This document shows, one piece after another, positions 12,292-22,564 of a DNA stretch of 64,000 bases. The notes under the pieces were generated by a model, which worked only from the letters and a program-made list of their open reading frames with translations, ran no database searches and had not been told where the DNA came from. Each line of letters opens with the position of its first letter. Position 1 is the stretch's first letter. The DNA is from Acanthacorydalis orientalis (taxonomy: Eukaryota; Arthropoda; Insecta; Megaloptera; Corydalidae): contig CM068325.1 of the NCBI GenBank assembly GCA_034766995.1, positions 4,408,446-4,472,445 of the forward strand, in the 5' to 3' direction. The position numbers and the translations under genes are program-made.

Positions 12292-15200
12292 GATAGATAG
12301 ATAGATAGATAGATAACCGATGGCCAAGAGAAATTATTGACTGGGATCCAAGGAATATAAAAAGACCCAGAAAGAGACCAATGAACAGATGGGATAAGGA
12401 TATTAAAAACTTTCTTTGAAATCTGTAGAGAAGAGAGGCACTGAATCGAAGAGGCCTTCATCCAGCAGTGGATTGACAGAGGCTGTTAATAATATATATA
12501 TAAGCGTGTTTTTGTACAAAACAATGATTCATATCGGTGATTCTATTCGAAATCGTATCATTTATTAAATACTGTCCGATGATGTAGGGCCGTGTTACTT
12601 GAAACGGAGTATAATATGTGCGAGCGGGGCGATCGACAGAAATCGGAAGCGCCCGGCGCTGTTTGCAGCGCCGAGCGCCGGGCGTGATTATACACTGATT
12701 CACGTTTCACGGCCCTCTCCTCCTGACACATCGTCGACTGTCTCGGTTCGTGTACGTTTTTTTATACACTCGGATATGATTTCGACATGTTCCGATGAAA
12801 TAATTTCATTTTTAATAGCCTGACGAATGGATAAAATCGATTCGGACGTGCTAGATCCGAGCGAGAGGTATTTCTGGCAAGCACTGCTCGACTATCGATG
12901 AATTTGGCTCGTTTTTCTTCCTATCTTTAATCCTGATCGGAATTCTCATCGTCCGAGAAGATAATCGACGGCTCATTCGAAACGGGACGATTCGTGTGTG
13001 TGTGTGTGTATTTTATAGGAGGAGAAAATTGATTTGACAGAGCTGTGACTCTGAGTGTCTTTCTACGCGCTCGACGCCGTCGGAGAAGACTTAGAATCGC
13101 GTCGTCGTCGTCGATCGATTCTCGTACGGTGCTCCGATCGTGCTATGGAGACGGAGGCGCGCGACGCACGGAAAGAGAAAGAAAAAAACCACCTGACCGA
13201 CCGAATCGTATTTTCGGAACGGGCGTCCGTGCCAAACGACGGAGGCCGACGTAAGGTGTCGATGGGCACGGTGCCAGCGTCGTAGTATTCGACGTCGGCG
13301 TCGAGGTCAACCTGGTGTTGCGCATCGACAACAGGTCGCCGCTGCATGGCGGACGAACCAGCAACAAGTAGCGGCGTCCGAACGCGAGTGCCAGAAACTG
13401 TACGGGCGTGCGTCACGCGGTCGGCGCGCGTGACTCACCGGTTCGACGTGGGGCGACCGCGCGCTGGTTCGACGCCCGCGTGACGGGCCGGGTCGGCGTG
13501 ACGGGATCCGACCGGTTCCGACTCCGCCGACCTGACGAGACGGTGTCGAAGACGTGCAGGCTGACTGGAATCTGACAATTCTTCGTGGGCCGAAAGAGGG
13601 ACGAAGAGATATTTCCTTCTCGTGTAAAAGAACGCACGCACGGATAATCTTCCCGAAATGAGCGGATGTTTGAGGTTTTGATCGAGCGTCGAGCATCTTC
13701 TCGACTGATTAGAAGTCTGATCAGACATAAGAATAAACAAACTTGAAAAAAGAGTGCAGGGGAGTGTACTCTCATGGCAGGTCGATGGGAAAACGAGCCG
13801 AATTCATCGATGCTCGCCAGAAATACCGTTTACTCGGATCTAGTACGACCGAATCGAGTTTATCCATTTATCAGACTATTGAAAATCAATTTTTTGTAAG
13901 GAAATTATAAAAAAATGAGAGTGTAAGAAACGTTTACAAAGAAATCGAACCGAGAGACTCGAGGAAACGTCATGAAGGGAATTCCGTGAGACCCGAATCG
14001 GTGTATAATCAGGCCCGATGCTGGAAACAGCGTCAGTACGAGGCACACTCGGATCGGCGTTATCCAGAGACTCGAACGGACGCTACGAAAGACCTTAAGA
14101 CCTGACCGATATCTTGTGAAAGGACTCCGCGGTCAACTGTCGATCCATCAAGACACGTATTTGGTTTTAGAGTCGTGTCTTTTGTCCTGTCGCACGATTG
14201 CAGCGAGAATTCGAACTCTGTCGATGGATCGAAACATGCGAGTGCGATAAATAAACAAGATCTCAGATCGAAATCGAATCCGAAACATTATTTCAGTCGC
14301 ACGGACGTGAGAGAGTCTGTATGTATGTGTGTGTGTATGTGTGTGTGTGTGTGCTGGGACAGGCGTGCGAGCAGAGATCGGACTGAAACAGAAACACCGA
14401 TGCGGAATTCGTGGTTTATTTTTGGATCGGCGTTAGGGCGTCGGCACGCGATGCGTCACCGCGACGGCATCGAATGCTTCTACGGAACAGCGCGGAAAAC
14501 ACACCTGTGTTGTGTTTTCATCTCGGACGGCTTGTCGATCGACTGACGCGACGATTTTCGGCGAGCGAGTAAGAGAGATACGCGATGCTTCGATGATCTC
14601 CGTGAAGTTTTCTGATCGCATCTCGAGCCGAACACTTTGAACTGCGAGGAGAGGCCCGTTCGGGGGATTTAAAGAGAATTTCTGTGTATTCGAGAGATTT
14701 TTCATTGATCGTTAATGTGGTTGCTTCGTATAGATCGGGAAGAGGGGCTTTAAAGTGTTTTCATGAAGATGCGCTGTAGAGTGTGACTGATATGAAAGAT
14801 TTACAGTCATCACGGACACTTCGGTCTAAACTGCGAGGATCTGTCTCGTCGGGGACTTTGAAAAATCACTTTGATCCATGAAACGATCAAAGATCCGTAC
14901 GAGTCGTGAATTTCGGTGCTCGGGACTCGTTTTATGGAACGATTCGAGAGAGAAATGCGATAAAAGAGTACCCAATTCGACATTTTTACTGAATTTAGTG
15001 AAACGGTCTCATCGTGGCGGCCGAGAAGATCTGCTAGTGGACACGTGGATCACAGAAACCAACGCAGATCCACAAGTCTCGATGCTTGGAACTCGTTCTG
15101 AGTACAATCTAGAGAGGGAGGCAATAAAAAAGTATTCAGTTAGATATTTTTTGGTGAATTTAGTGAAACGGTCTCGTCACGGCGGCTACAAACATCTGCT

Positions 15201-16682
15201 AGTGAACACTAGGATCTAAGAAACGAGCGAATATCTACGACAACAGTCGAATATAACGGCGTTCATTCGTGTATTTCGAATCGAAAGCGCGAGAAAAACG
15301 TTAAAGCACCAATCCGGACCCGTCCGTGTCTAACTTTTCGATACAAACGCCCGAGATTGGCTTGTCTGACCGTTAAATCCACTTCATACGTTACTTTCTT
15401 TTAAAAAACAGACATGTTCATATGATAACAGTGTATTATCAGGACCGTATTGTCCGTTATACAAACATTCGATGAGCTAAAACGAGATTCATGTACAAAT
15501 CCGACCAGATAGTGATCGTTTCCATGGATTATGTTACAGGATTAAAACGGTTTTCAGAACACTCCGACTATAATGATCGATCTTAATGTATCTGCCGGGT
15601 ACAGATTTCGATTCAGAACGAGTTACGGTCGGTATTTCGTTGAGAACTGCACCGTTCGTGTCTACTTATCCGTTTCAATGCACATAAAATCTGTACGGAA
15701 TCTCCAAGCATGTCAAATATATAAATATAAACATTTCTATATGAAAAACGGCGATTCTATCATATCTTAAATATCGTACGATGATGTAGGGCCGCGGATC
15801 GTGAATCGGAGTATAATGCGTCCGAGCCGGGCGATCGACAGCGCTCGGCGCTGTTTCGAGCGCCGAGCGCCGGGCGTGATTATACACTGATTCACGTTTC
15901 ACGAGCCTGACTTCACGGCTCGTCCGAATTTCTGTTCGGAAATTCCACATGTTTCTTATTTGAAAGCCGGTATCGATCGTCGAGCACGATCTATACAAGA
16001 AGACTATCCTAAGACTAAGGATAAACCGGAAGACTATCCGAGACAGGTTTTATTCATGCATGGAGACGATCTACGGTAGATAAACGACCTGTGCGTCGAG
16101 GAAAGTTTGAACGTTTCACACGTCCGGACGTTACTGTGTCGGCCAGTGCGTGTCAAACGGTTCGACAGAGTGTTCCGTCGATACATTTCATAGAAAACAC
16201 ACGGATATAATCTGTTTAACACTCCCAGCCTTTTTTTTAAACTCTTCGTGCCAGTTCAGTAGGGACAGTTTACCGTTTATATAAAAATTACTGTCTCTGA
16301 AGGAGATTTTTAATTATCTGAACGACAAAGTCAATCCGTAGACCGGCGATTAGTGAATAAGGGCGCGTATACTACAGGAAAATAGAGAAAATCATCGAAA
16401 TTCTCATTCTACTTCCTCGTGACGAACGTTTAACGATCGAGTAAACTGTCATTTATTGAACAACGCGTTCGTACCAGGCTTGGGGTCGGTTCTGATATAG
16501 AAGAGGGGATCGAAGCAATGTCTACTGGTCCTATCGTTATTTTTTTTTTGAAAAAAGGTCAAGCGAAAGAATATTTGCAAATAAAAACATGTGAGTTAAT
16601 GAAAACCGTTCGACTGACCTTCGACTGACGTTTCCATTGTCGCGTTGTACCGTCTGTGCGTGATGAGGAACGCGCGCGGCAT
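10122..16682 (-). CDS. scrt: Scratch-family (Snail superfamily) C2H2 zinc-finger repressor, three exons
   Basis: Exons on the minus strand: 16,682-16,619, 11,831-11,106 and 10,738-10,122 (468 residues). Exon 1 encodes MPRAFLITHRRYN, a SNAG repression domain, and ends at an AAG|GTCAGT donor in phase 1. Exon 2 is entered in phase 1 after TATTTAG, and the joined length is a multiple of three. Residues 22-180 are acidic and serine-rich. From about residue 185 come five fingers: CPDCGKKYSTSSNLARH, CPHCDKVYVSMPAFSMH, CHFCGKCFSRPWLLQGH, CSVCAKAFADKSNLRAH and a last C2HC finger, FALKSYLYKHEESSC. The SRPWLLQGH third finger and the ALKSYL fifth finger point to Scratch rather than Snail. Family members bind E-boxes and repress genes during neural differentiation. 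The finger exons are certain; linking the distant SNAG exon is inference from phase, strand and family architecture. Confidence 0.85.
11832..12059. other. Start of intron 1 of the Scratch-like gene
   Basis: Non-coding; contains the acceptor side of the 4.8 kb intron, with CA-rich sequence at about 11,858-11,890. Confidence 0.5.
12225..12313. repeat. (TA)n followed by (GATA)n microsatellite
   Basis: About 65 bp of TA repeats followed by six to seven GATA units, immediately before the LINE fragment. Confidence 0.95.
12314..12502 (+). mobile_element. RTE-like LINE 3' end, second copy
   Basis: Matches 1157-1345 of the first copy (CCGATGG, then GACTGGGATCCAAGG, then CATCCAGCAGTGGATTGACA). It lacks the stretch around CAGAATGCAAAATCATGG and has lost the terminal TGA, reading GGCTGTTAATAA before a short TA tail. 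Inactive. Confidence 0.7.
12704..13991. other. Scratch-like intron 1, no exon supported
   Basis: Includes a GC-rich stretch at 13,050-13,550 with donor-like and acceptor-like sites on the minus strand. No segment enters and leaves in phase 1 without a stop, as an extra Scratch exon would need to. Confidence 0.5.
13992..14175 (+). repeat. Half core of family A joined to repeat B, copy 2
   Basis: CGAATCGGTGTATAATCAGG begins a truncated family A core, which passes at about 14,034 directly into repeat B, homologous to 5452-5620. Confidence 0.6.
14620..15230 (+). repeat. Degenerate tandem repeat, period about 164 bp
   Basis: GTGAAACGGTCTC recurs at 14,999 and 15,163, with matching TCTGCTAGTG and TGGAACTCGTT-type landmarks. 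A weaker earlier pair (ACTGCGAGGA near 14,640 and 14,832) suggests more decayed units. A 113-codon frame at 14,878-15,219 is internally duplicated for this reason; I do not regard it as a gene. Confidence 0.6.
15244..16361 (-). repeat. Right arm of the 1.1 kb inverted duplication (family A)
   Basis: Reverse-complement partner of 2189-3293, 12 kb away, with only scattered substitutions and short indels (for example around 16,008-16,040). It lies inside the first intron of the Scratch-like gene. The palindromic core is at 15,801-15,895. Confidence 0.85.
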
Positions 16683-17272
16683 TATTCCGTGTGGGTCGCG
16701 GCGTCGACTCTCGACGCGTCCGTCTGCATCGGATGTCGTCGTGTCCGAGGTGATCGTCCTGCACGTCAATCCGAACCGGGACGGGCAGCACGGACGCCTG
16801 TCGACATGTCGGTCCGCTTGTTTACAGAATCGTTTGTTTGTTTGTTTCGCTCGCTCGCTCGGTCGCACGCTCGTTCACAGCAACGCTCCGCGCGGCTCGA
16901 CCTGCAAAACGCGCGAAATTCAAACGACGATCGAGGGATTTCCCGGTGAGTGTGCCGGTGCGCGAGCGCACGGCGGTGGAAATAGCACTCGCGCGAACGT
17001 TTCTCGCACGTTTCGCCGAATGATTCATCCGACTGTAATTCGATGTGCGCGTCGGTTGCCAACTGGCCGGTTATTCCTTTTCGTCGCTTTTTCAATGAAC
17101 GTGGAATCCGACATATAAATAACCACGAACTGCGTGAAAACCACTTACCGACACGAGTGATTCGTATGAAACGGCGGCTCGCGAAACGCGCTAACCTCAT
17201 AGAACCGCTCACAAGTTCTCTCTCACTCTCTACAAATTTCTAAAATTTGAGAAAATGATAGGATTTCAAACA
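16683..17272. other. 5' flank of the Scratch-like gene, probable promoter region
   Basis: GC- and CpG-rich DNA directly upstream of the SNAG exon, with overlapping arginine-rich frames on both strands that look like composition effects. No specific promoter element is identified. Confidence 0.35.
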
Positions 17273-18010
17273 CCGTTTTTTTAAATGCGTCAACATGTGA
17301 CCTGAATCTTAACTTCGTCCGACTTTAATCGCTGTCAGGGCCGTAATAATTTTTTTTTAGACTTGAATTCCAGTGAAATGATAGAGAAATTAATGCCCTT
17401 TCGAATGATATTAGATTTATCAATCAACGATATATATTTATCGAGTTATTTGCTAAAAAATCTCAAACGTGTTGACATACGACCTGCATCTCAACTTTGT
17501 CCGACTTTAATTGCTATCAGAGCCGTAATAATTTTTTTTTAGAGTTGAATTTCAGAGAAATGATAGAGAAATTAATTCCCTTTCGAATGATATTAGATTT
17601 ATCACTCTACTATTTTTATTTATCGAGTTATTTGCTAGAAAATCTCAAACGTGTTGACATACGGCCTTCATCTCAACTTCGTCCGACTTCAATCGCTATC
17701 AGGGCCGTAATAATTTTTTTTAGAGTTGAATTTCAGAGAAACGATAGATAAATTAATTCCCTTTCGAATGATATTAGATTTATCAATCTACTATTTTTAT
17801 TTATCGAGTTATTTGCCAAAAAATTCTCAAACGTGTTGACAAACGACCTGCATCTCAACTTTGTCCGATTTTAATTGGTGTCAGGGCCGTAATAACTATT
17901 TTTTAGGTATGAAACTCGAGAATACGATAGAGAATTCAACGCGCTTTCGAACGGCACCCGACTTAATAATCTGCGATTTTTATGTACGGAATTATTTGAA
18001 AATACTTACG
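17273..18010 (+). repeat. Tandem array of a 182 bp repeat, block 1 (about four units)
   Basis: The GCCGTAATAA landmark occurs at 17,340, 17,522, 17,704 and 17,886, exactly 182 bp apart each time. Each unit also carries a GTTGACATACGACCTGCATC-type segment and TTTCGAATGATATTAGATTT. The fourth unit is more diverged. Non-coding. Confidence 0.9.
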
Positions 18011-19639
18011 AGTTGACTCAGAACGAAAACACTGAAATGACGGCCGACCACTAATCACACAGGCCGGAAATCGAAATGTTCTGCGACAAAGGCGTATAAA
18101 ACGTCCCGTGGACGTCGATCCTTCGCGGATATTTTTCGAAAACTGACACTGTCTCGATAAAATCTCATCGGATAGTTCCGATCTGACAAAAGGAGACCCG
18201 ATCAACACAATCAACGACACGGCACCGACGATTCTATGACGCGGATGAGGGCGTACGGATTGGCGCGCGTGCGACAAAGAACGACGGACACTTCTGATCG
18301 GACCGTGCGATTCTCGCGGCGATCAAGAGCACGTCGGAGCGCTTCGAACGAGCGCACGTCCGGAACGAAGCTGCGTCGCGCTCGGATCCGTGACGGTCCG
18401 GCGCCGAGACGCCGCCGTTCGACGCGATCGGCGGAACCGTGGCGGACGCGACGCCCGACGCTGCGTTTTACACGCGAGATGCGAACGAGATGCGAACACG
18501 CGCGCGGACCGATCGCACCGGCTGTCGCCGCGTCGAGATTCGAACTGGATGCGCGTCGCGCCGGCCACCAACTTGGAGAGCGCGTGTCGTATCTAAATTT
18601 GGTCCAAACGCGAACAGATGCCCCGTTCCCGGCTTGTGCCGCACGTTGTCGGAGCGAGACGCGCGTCCGCGCGGCGGTCGCGCGACAGAGACGCGCTCAC
18701 GGGACGCGGGCGCGCGCTCTTGGTCGCACGACGACCGCGCGCGTCGATCTCACTCCTATCGTACATACACACATGTGTTTCACTCCTGTACGCATACCGT
18801 AACAGATTCAAACACACACATGTATATGTATATATAACCCGTCCGAAAAGTTCGTGCCGACTCAATGATTTCTGCGTGAAAGCATCGAACGTTCGAGAAA
18901 ACCGCCATCGTTTCATATCTGACGGGCCGTTCGACGGGCGGAAAGGGCACGGATCGTCCGTGAGACGACTCGATCGAGCCCGGATCGATCCGTTCGGCCG
19001 GAGGGCCGACGCCGCGGACTTACCGGACACGCTGTATAAACCGAAACATGTATAAATATAGACTAAATGGAATAGCGGTCGCGTTTGTGGAAAACGCACG
19101 CGTACGAGAGACCGTGATTGAAAAATCGTGGTGCCGTTGTGTACATAAACACGCGAGATCCGGTGTTCTATTTCGGGCACCTGGACCGTACGTGTGTGCG
19201 CGTGTGTGTGTGTTTGCGCGCTGCAGGAAATCTCGAGGCGAATGCAACGCGAGTGAGACGGGACGTTACGGGAGGGATTCGGCCGAGTTTATTTTTTTTT
19301 TTTTAAATAAATAAAGAAATAAGATAACAGAGGAACGGAGAGCGAGCGCGGATCGAAGTGAGTGTCTGTTCTGTGCGGCGGAACAGGGAAACCTGAACGG
19401 GGTCCGTTCGATCATTCCGAACGGGAATTGCGTTCTTCCCGTCGGGACCACTCTTCAGAGATTTCGGCAGAGATGCTGCCCGAGAGAGACCGGACGTACG
19501 GGTCACGATGTGTCGGTAAGGAACAGATATACGGTCTTAACGCAGAAGAAGGTTGGGGAGGGCTTGCGGATTTTCAGATGAGGAATTAATCGACGAGACC
19601 GGTGCTTTACGATCGAATGATCGAATTCAGGTGTTTGTT
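18011..19639. other. GC-rich spacer between the two 182 bp blocks
   Basis: Strongly CpG-rich DNA (18,230-18,760 above all) with long arginine-rich frames on both strands, typical of GC-rich non-coding sequence. No domain recognised. A CpG island-like promoter of an unseen transcript is possible. Confidence 0.45.
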
Positions 19640-20370
19640 TCCTGATCGATGTGCGAGAAAAACGACTTTAAATTCTCATGTCCTGCCGTCAGGGGTGTAA
19701 TATTTTTTTTAACTAAAATTCGAGAAAATGATAGAGAAATCCACGACCTTTCGGATGACATCAGATTTATTAACCTACAGGATTTATTTATCAAGTTATT
19801 TGCTAAGAAAGTGGCATGTATGAAGTCAGACATGTTGACATACGACCTGCACCATGACTTTGTCCGTTTTTATTTGCGTCAGGGTCGTGATAATTTTTTT
19901 TCAAGATTAAAATTGAAAGACATGATATAGAAATTAATTCTCTCTCAAATGATATCAGATTTATTAATCTAGAATTTTTATTTATTGAGTTATTTGCTTA
20001 AAACATTTATAGCTTGTTGATACATGACTTGGATCTTAACTTTTTTCGTTTTTATTCGCTGTCAGGGCCGTGATAAATTTTTTTCAGGATTAAAATTGAG
20101 ATACGTGATACATAAATTAATTCCATCTCAAACGATACCAGATTTATTAATCTACAATTTTTATTTATCGAGTTATTTACTTAAAACATTTATAGCTTGT
20201 TGATACATGACTTGGATCTTAACTTTCTTCATTTTGATTCGCTGTCAGGGCCGTAATATTTTTTTTCAGATTTAAAATTAAGAGACATGATATAGAAATT
20301 AATTCCCTGTCAAATGACACCAGATTTATCAATTTACTATTTTTATTTATCCAGTTCACACATCCACGTC
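19640..20370 (+). repeat. Tandem array of the 182 bp repeat, block 2 (about four units)
   Basis: Landmarks equivalent to GCCGTAATA fall at 19,695, 19,884, 20,067 and 20,250 (spacing 189, 183, 183). Units share TCAGATTTATTAA and GAGTTATTTGCT with block 1 but are more diverged from it than units within a block are from each other. Confidence 0.85.
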
Positions 20371-20397
20371 TACTGGAATATTCTCTCTCACTCTCAA

Positions 20398-20401
<4 letters not shown>

Positions 20402-20462
<61 letters not shown>
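20402..20462. repeat. (TA)n microsatellite
   Basis: About 60 bp of pure TA directly at the edge of 182 bp block 2. Confidence 0.95.
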
Positions 20463-20468
<6 letters not shown>

Positions 20469-21440
20469 TCATGTGTGTGTGTGTGCGTCGCTATCCCTCG
20501 TGAACGTTGAACTTCGCAGTGGTCGTCGTGTCGCGGGTATCGCGTGTTCTATTTCTGGCACCGGCAACCGCACACCAAGCGTACACGACGGCTGCGGGAC
20601 CGAACGCCGGGACGACTGTGCAGCAACAGAACGAGCGATAACTCGAAGACCACTGCGATACGCGACGTCCTGTTTATGTTCCCGCTGGAACGACGAACAC
20701 GTGTCCGCGCGCTGTCATCCCTCGAACACTGTCTGGTGTCACGCACGCATACAGACACAGACATACCGAAAACGTAACTCTCTAATAGGGGTGCGACACT
20801 CGTTAGCATCCCTCGTTTGTAAACACGCGCGCGACACGTGCACAAAGGTCGGAAGTCGTCTGCGCGCCGTCTTCCTGGAATTCCGGAAGGTCGCCGGACC
20901 GTGACGGCACGGACGCACGGACCGGCCGTGTCTGGCGCCGAAGGGCGCGGCCGTGTCTAGACGTGCCGGCGTTCTTTCGCCCGTCCGGTCGACTCTCCCG
21001 GTCCGTAGCTCGACGTCCGGACCGGCAGTGGTTCCGCACGTTGCGTGCACGACGCCAGGAATCCCGCGAGCGTGCCGCGATTCCACGGCCGGCCGCCGTG
21101 ATCGACACAACGACGCGCGTCGACGTTCGAACCGTCGAACTCACATCAAGTCTTTCGAAATCGGTCTTCGAACCGTTCAGCATGATAAATATGTTTCCGT
21201 TCTATCGACATTTCAAGATTCGACATTCGACATTTGAAGATATCCAAGAATCTGTGACGAGGGTACTCGAAGAGGTCCCACAAGAAGTGTTCCAGAATTG
21301 TTACGAAAACTGAAAAACTCGCTGGAATAAGTGTATAGATGCGGGAGGGGACTACTTTGAAGGGGATCGCAGCGATGTACCTTAATTTTTAAATATACTC
21401 GATTTTTGAACTTTGTCGCATTACTTAATTGTCTGACCTC

Positions 21441-21441
<1 letters not shown>
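20463..21441. other. Intergenic, no gene recognised
   Basis: CpG-rich in 20,500-21,180, AT-rich after that. Overlapping frames on both strands have no known domain. Confidence 0.5.

Positions 21442-21521
<80 letters not shown>
21442..21521. repeat. (TA)n microsatellite
   Basis: About 80 bp of uninterrupted TA. Confidence 0.95.
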
Positions 21522-21529
<8 letters not shown>

Positions 21530-21596
21530 CTGCACACAGCTTGCCGTAATATATATTCTAGCAGGCTGTGGCGTATAAAAAACAAGATATGAAAGT

Positions 21597-21666
21597 TTGG
21601 TAGGAAAATAGTTGCGGTTTTTAACCTTCAAATCAATACACAGAACCGCAATTATTTTCCTACCGA
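21597..21666. other. Pre-miRNA-sized hairpin
   Basis: Arms at 21,597-21,619 and 21,644-21,666 pair over 23 positions, with only two G-U wobbles and no mismatch when read as RNA. The loop is 24 nt. The left arm contains GGTAGGAAAATAGTTGCGG. It could be a miRNA precursor or the remains of a short foldback element; the sequence cannot decide. Confidence 0.5.
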
Positions 21667-22410
21667 CCGAACAGATTCATTCCAGAGTCGATTCTTTTAC
21701 ACATGAATGGTGTTAGTTCGACGACAGCGTCGGATCCGTACTATCTAGCCGTGACATCTCTTCGTCCACGGAGACAAGAAGAAACAATAAATAAGTTGAG
21801 TGTACATCTGTGTGTGTGTACATCTGTGCGTGTGTACACAGAGCATACGTACGTACACACACACTGCTGGTGGTGACAATAAGACAGATCGTGCTCGTCT
21901 ATAAATAGAAGAGGAATAATTTCCGACACCCCCTTCGTGAAACGCAGCTGTGCGTCCCGCGTACGCACGCAGAGGGGGAGAGAGAGCGGCGCGCGCGCGC
22001 CGCTCGTGATCATGTAAACGCCGCGACCGTCGCGGCCGTTCCCCGCTTCGAACATGTGGTCCCGTGTGACGGAAACGCGGCTGTTTGTTTTCGCTGGATC
22101 GCACGCTTCTGTTTATCCGTGCGGGGCTCTTTTTTTTACACGCGCTCGTGTTGTGTTCCTCGGCGCCGATATCCCGCACACATGATCGAAACGCATTCGA
22201 ATTCATTTGAAACGTACAGCGTGTACGTCCACCCGCACAGAGATCTCTCTGGCTAGTTGTCCGATCTATGTATTTTCTCCCGTCGAAGAGGATTTCCTAG
22301 CTGTCCGTCGCTCTTATAGAACGGCGCCGTTCGAACCTGCTGACAGGATCTGCGACCGAACGAATCGGATACGTCGATGCGCTCCTGTACTGAAAATCGT
22401 CGCGGCCAGA
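21667..22410. other. Intergenic, no gene recognised
   Basis: Contains a GT/CA-rich stretch at 21,805-21,865 and a GC-rich stretch around 21,960-22,060. No reading frame with a known domain. Confidence 0.5.
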
Positions 22411-22564
22411 GCGCCGGAAAGTTCGGTCGGCCATTTTCTACTCCGCGTCCGGCTCGTGATGTTCGTCGCTATGGTTACGCAAACATTTTCGTTTGCGTAG
22501 CCGTAGCGACGACCACGACGAGCCGGACGCGGAGTAGAAAATGGCCGACCGAACTTTCCGGCGC
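22411..22564. repeat. Near-perfect 154 bp hairpin
   Basis: Two 73 bp arms (22,411-22,483 and 22,492-22,564) are reverse complements with five differences, around an 8 bp centre CATTTTCG. The first 47 bp of each arm, including GGTCGGCCATTTTCTACTCC, match without mismatch. It lies about 930 bp upstream of the CK2 alpha start. Confidence 0.9.

Larger units (their letters stand above)
12060..12720 (-). repeat. Diverged family A repeat interrupted by a LINE end
   Basis: The left part (TTTAGAACGAGTTCAGG near 12,120, then GAAACTGCACCG) and the right part (ATGATGTAGGGCCGTG near 12,580, with the palindromic core at 12,601-12,703) align in order with the 15,244 copy. They are separated by (TA)n, (GATA)n and the RTE-like fragment. 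The LINE therefore inserted into an older copy of this repeat. Confidence 0.65.

Noticed and set aside
13063..13416. Possible extra Scratch exon (peptide with DLDADVEYYDAGTVPIDT)
   Set aside because: A donor-like site (GTCAG|GTGG) exists, but no acceptor gives the phase 1 entry needed without meeting a stop, and I do not know this peptide in the family.
14878..15219. 113-codon frame with internal repeats
   Set aside because: Explained by the 164 bp DNA tandem repeat; no similarity to a protein.
18236..18802. Long arginine-rich frames on both strands
   Set aside because: Typical of high GC and CpG; no domain, and both strands are equally open.
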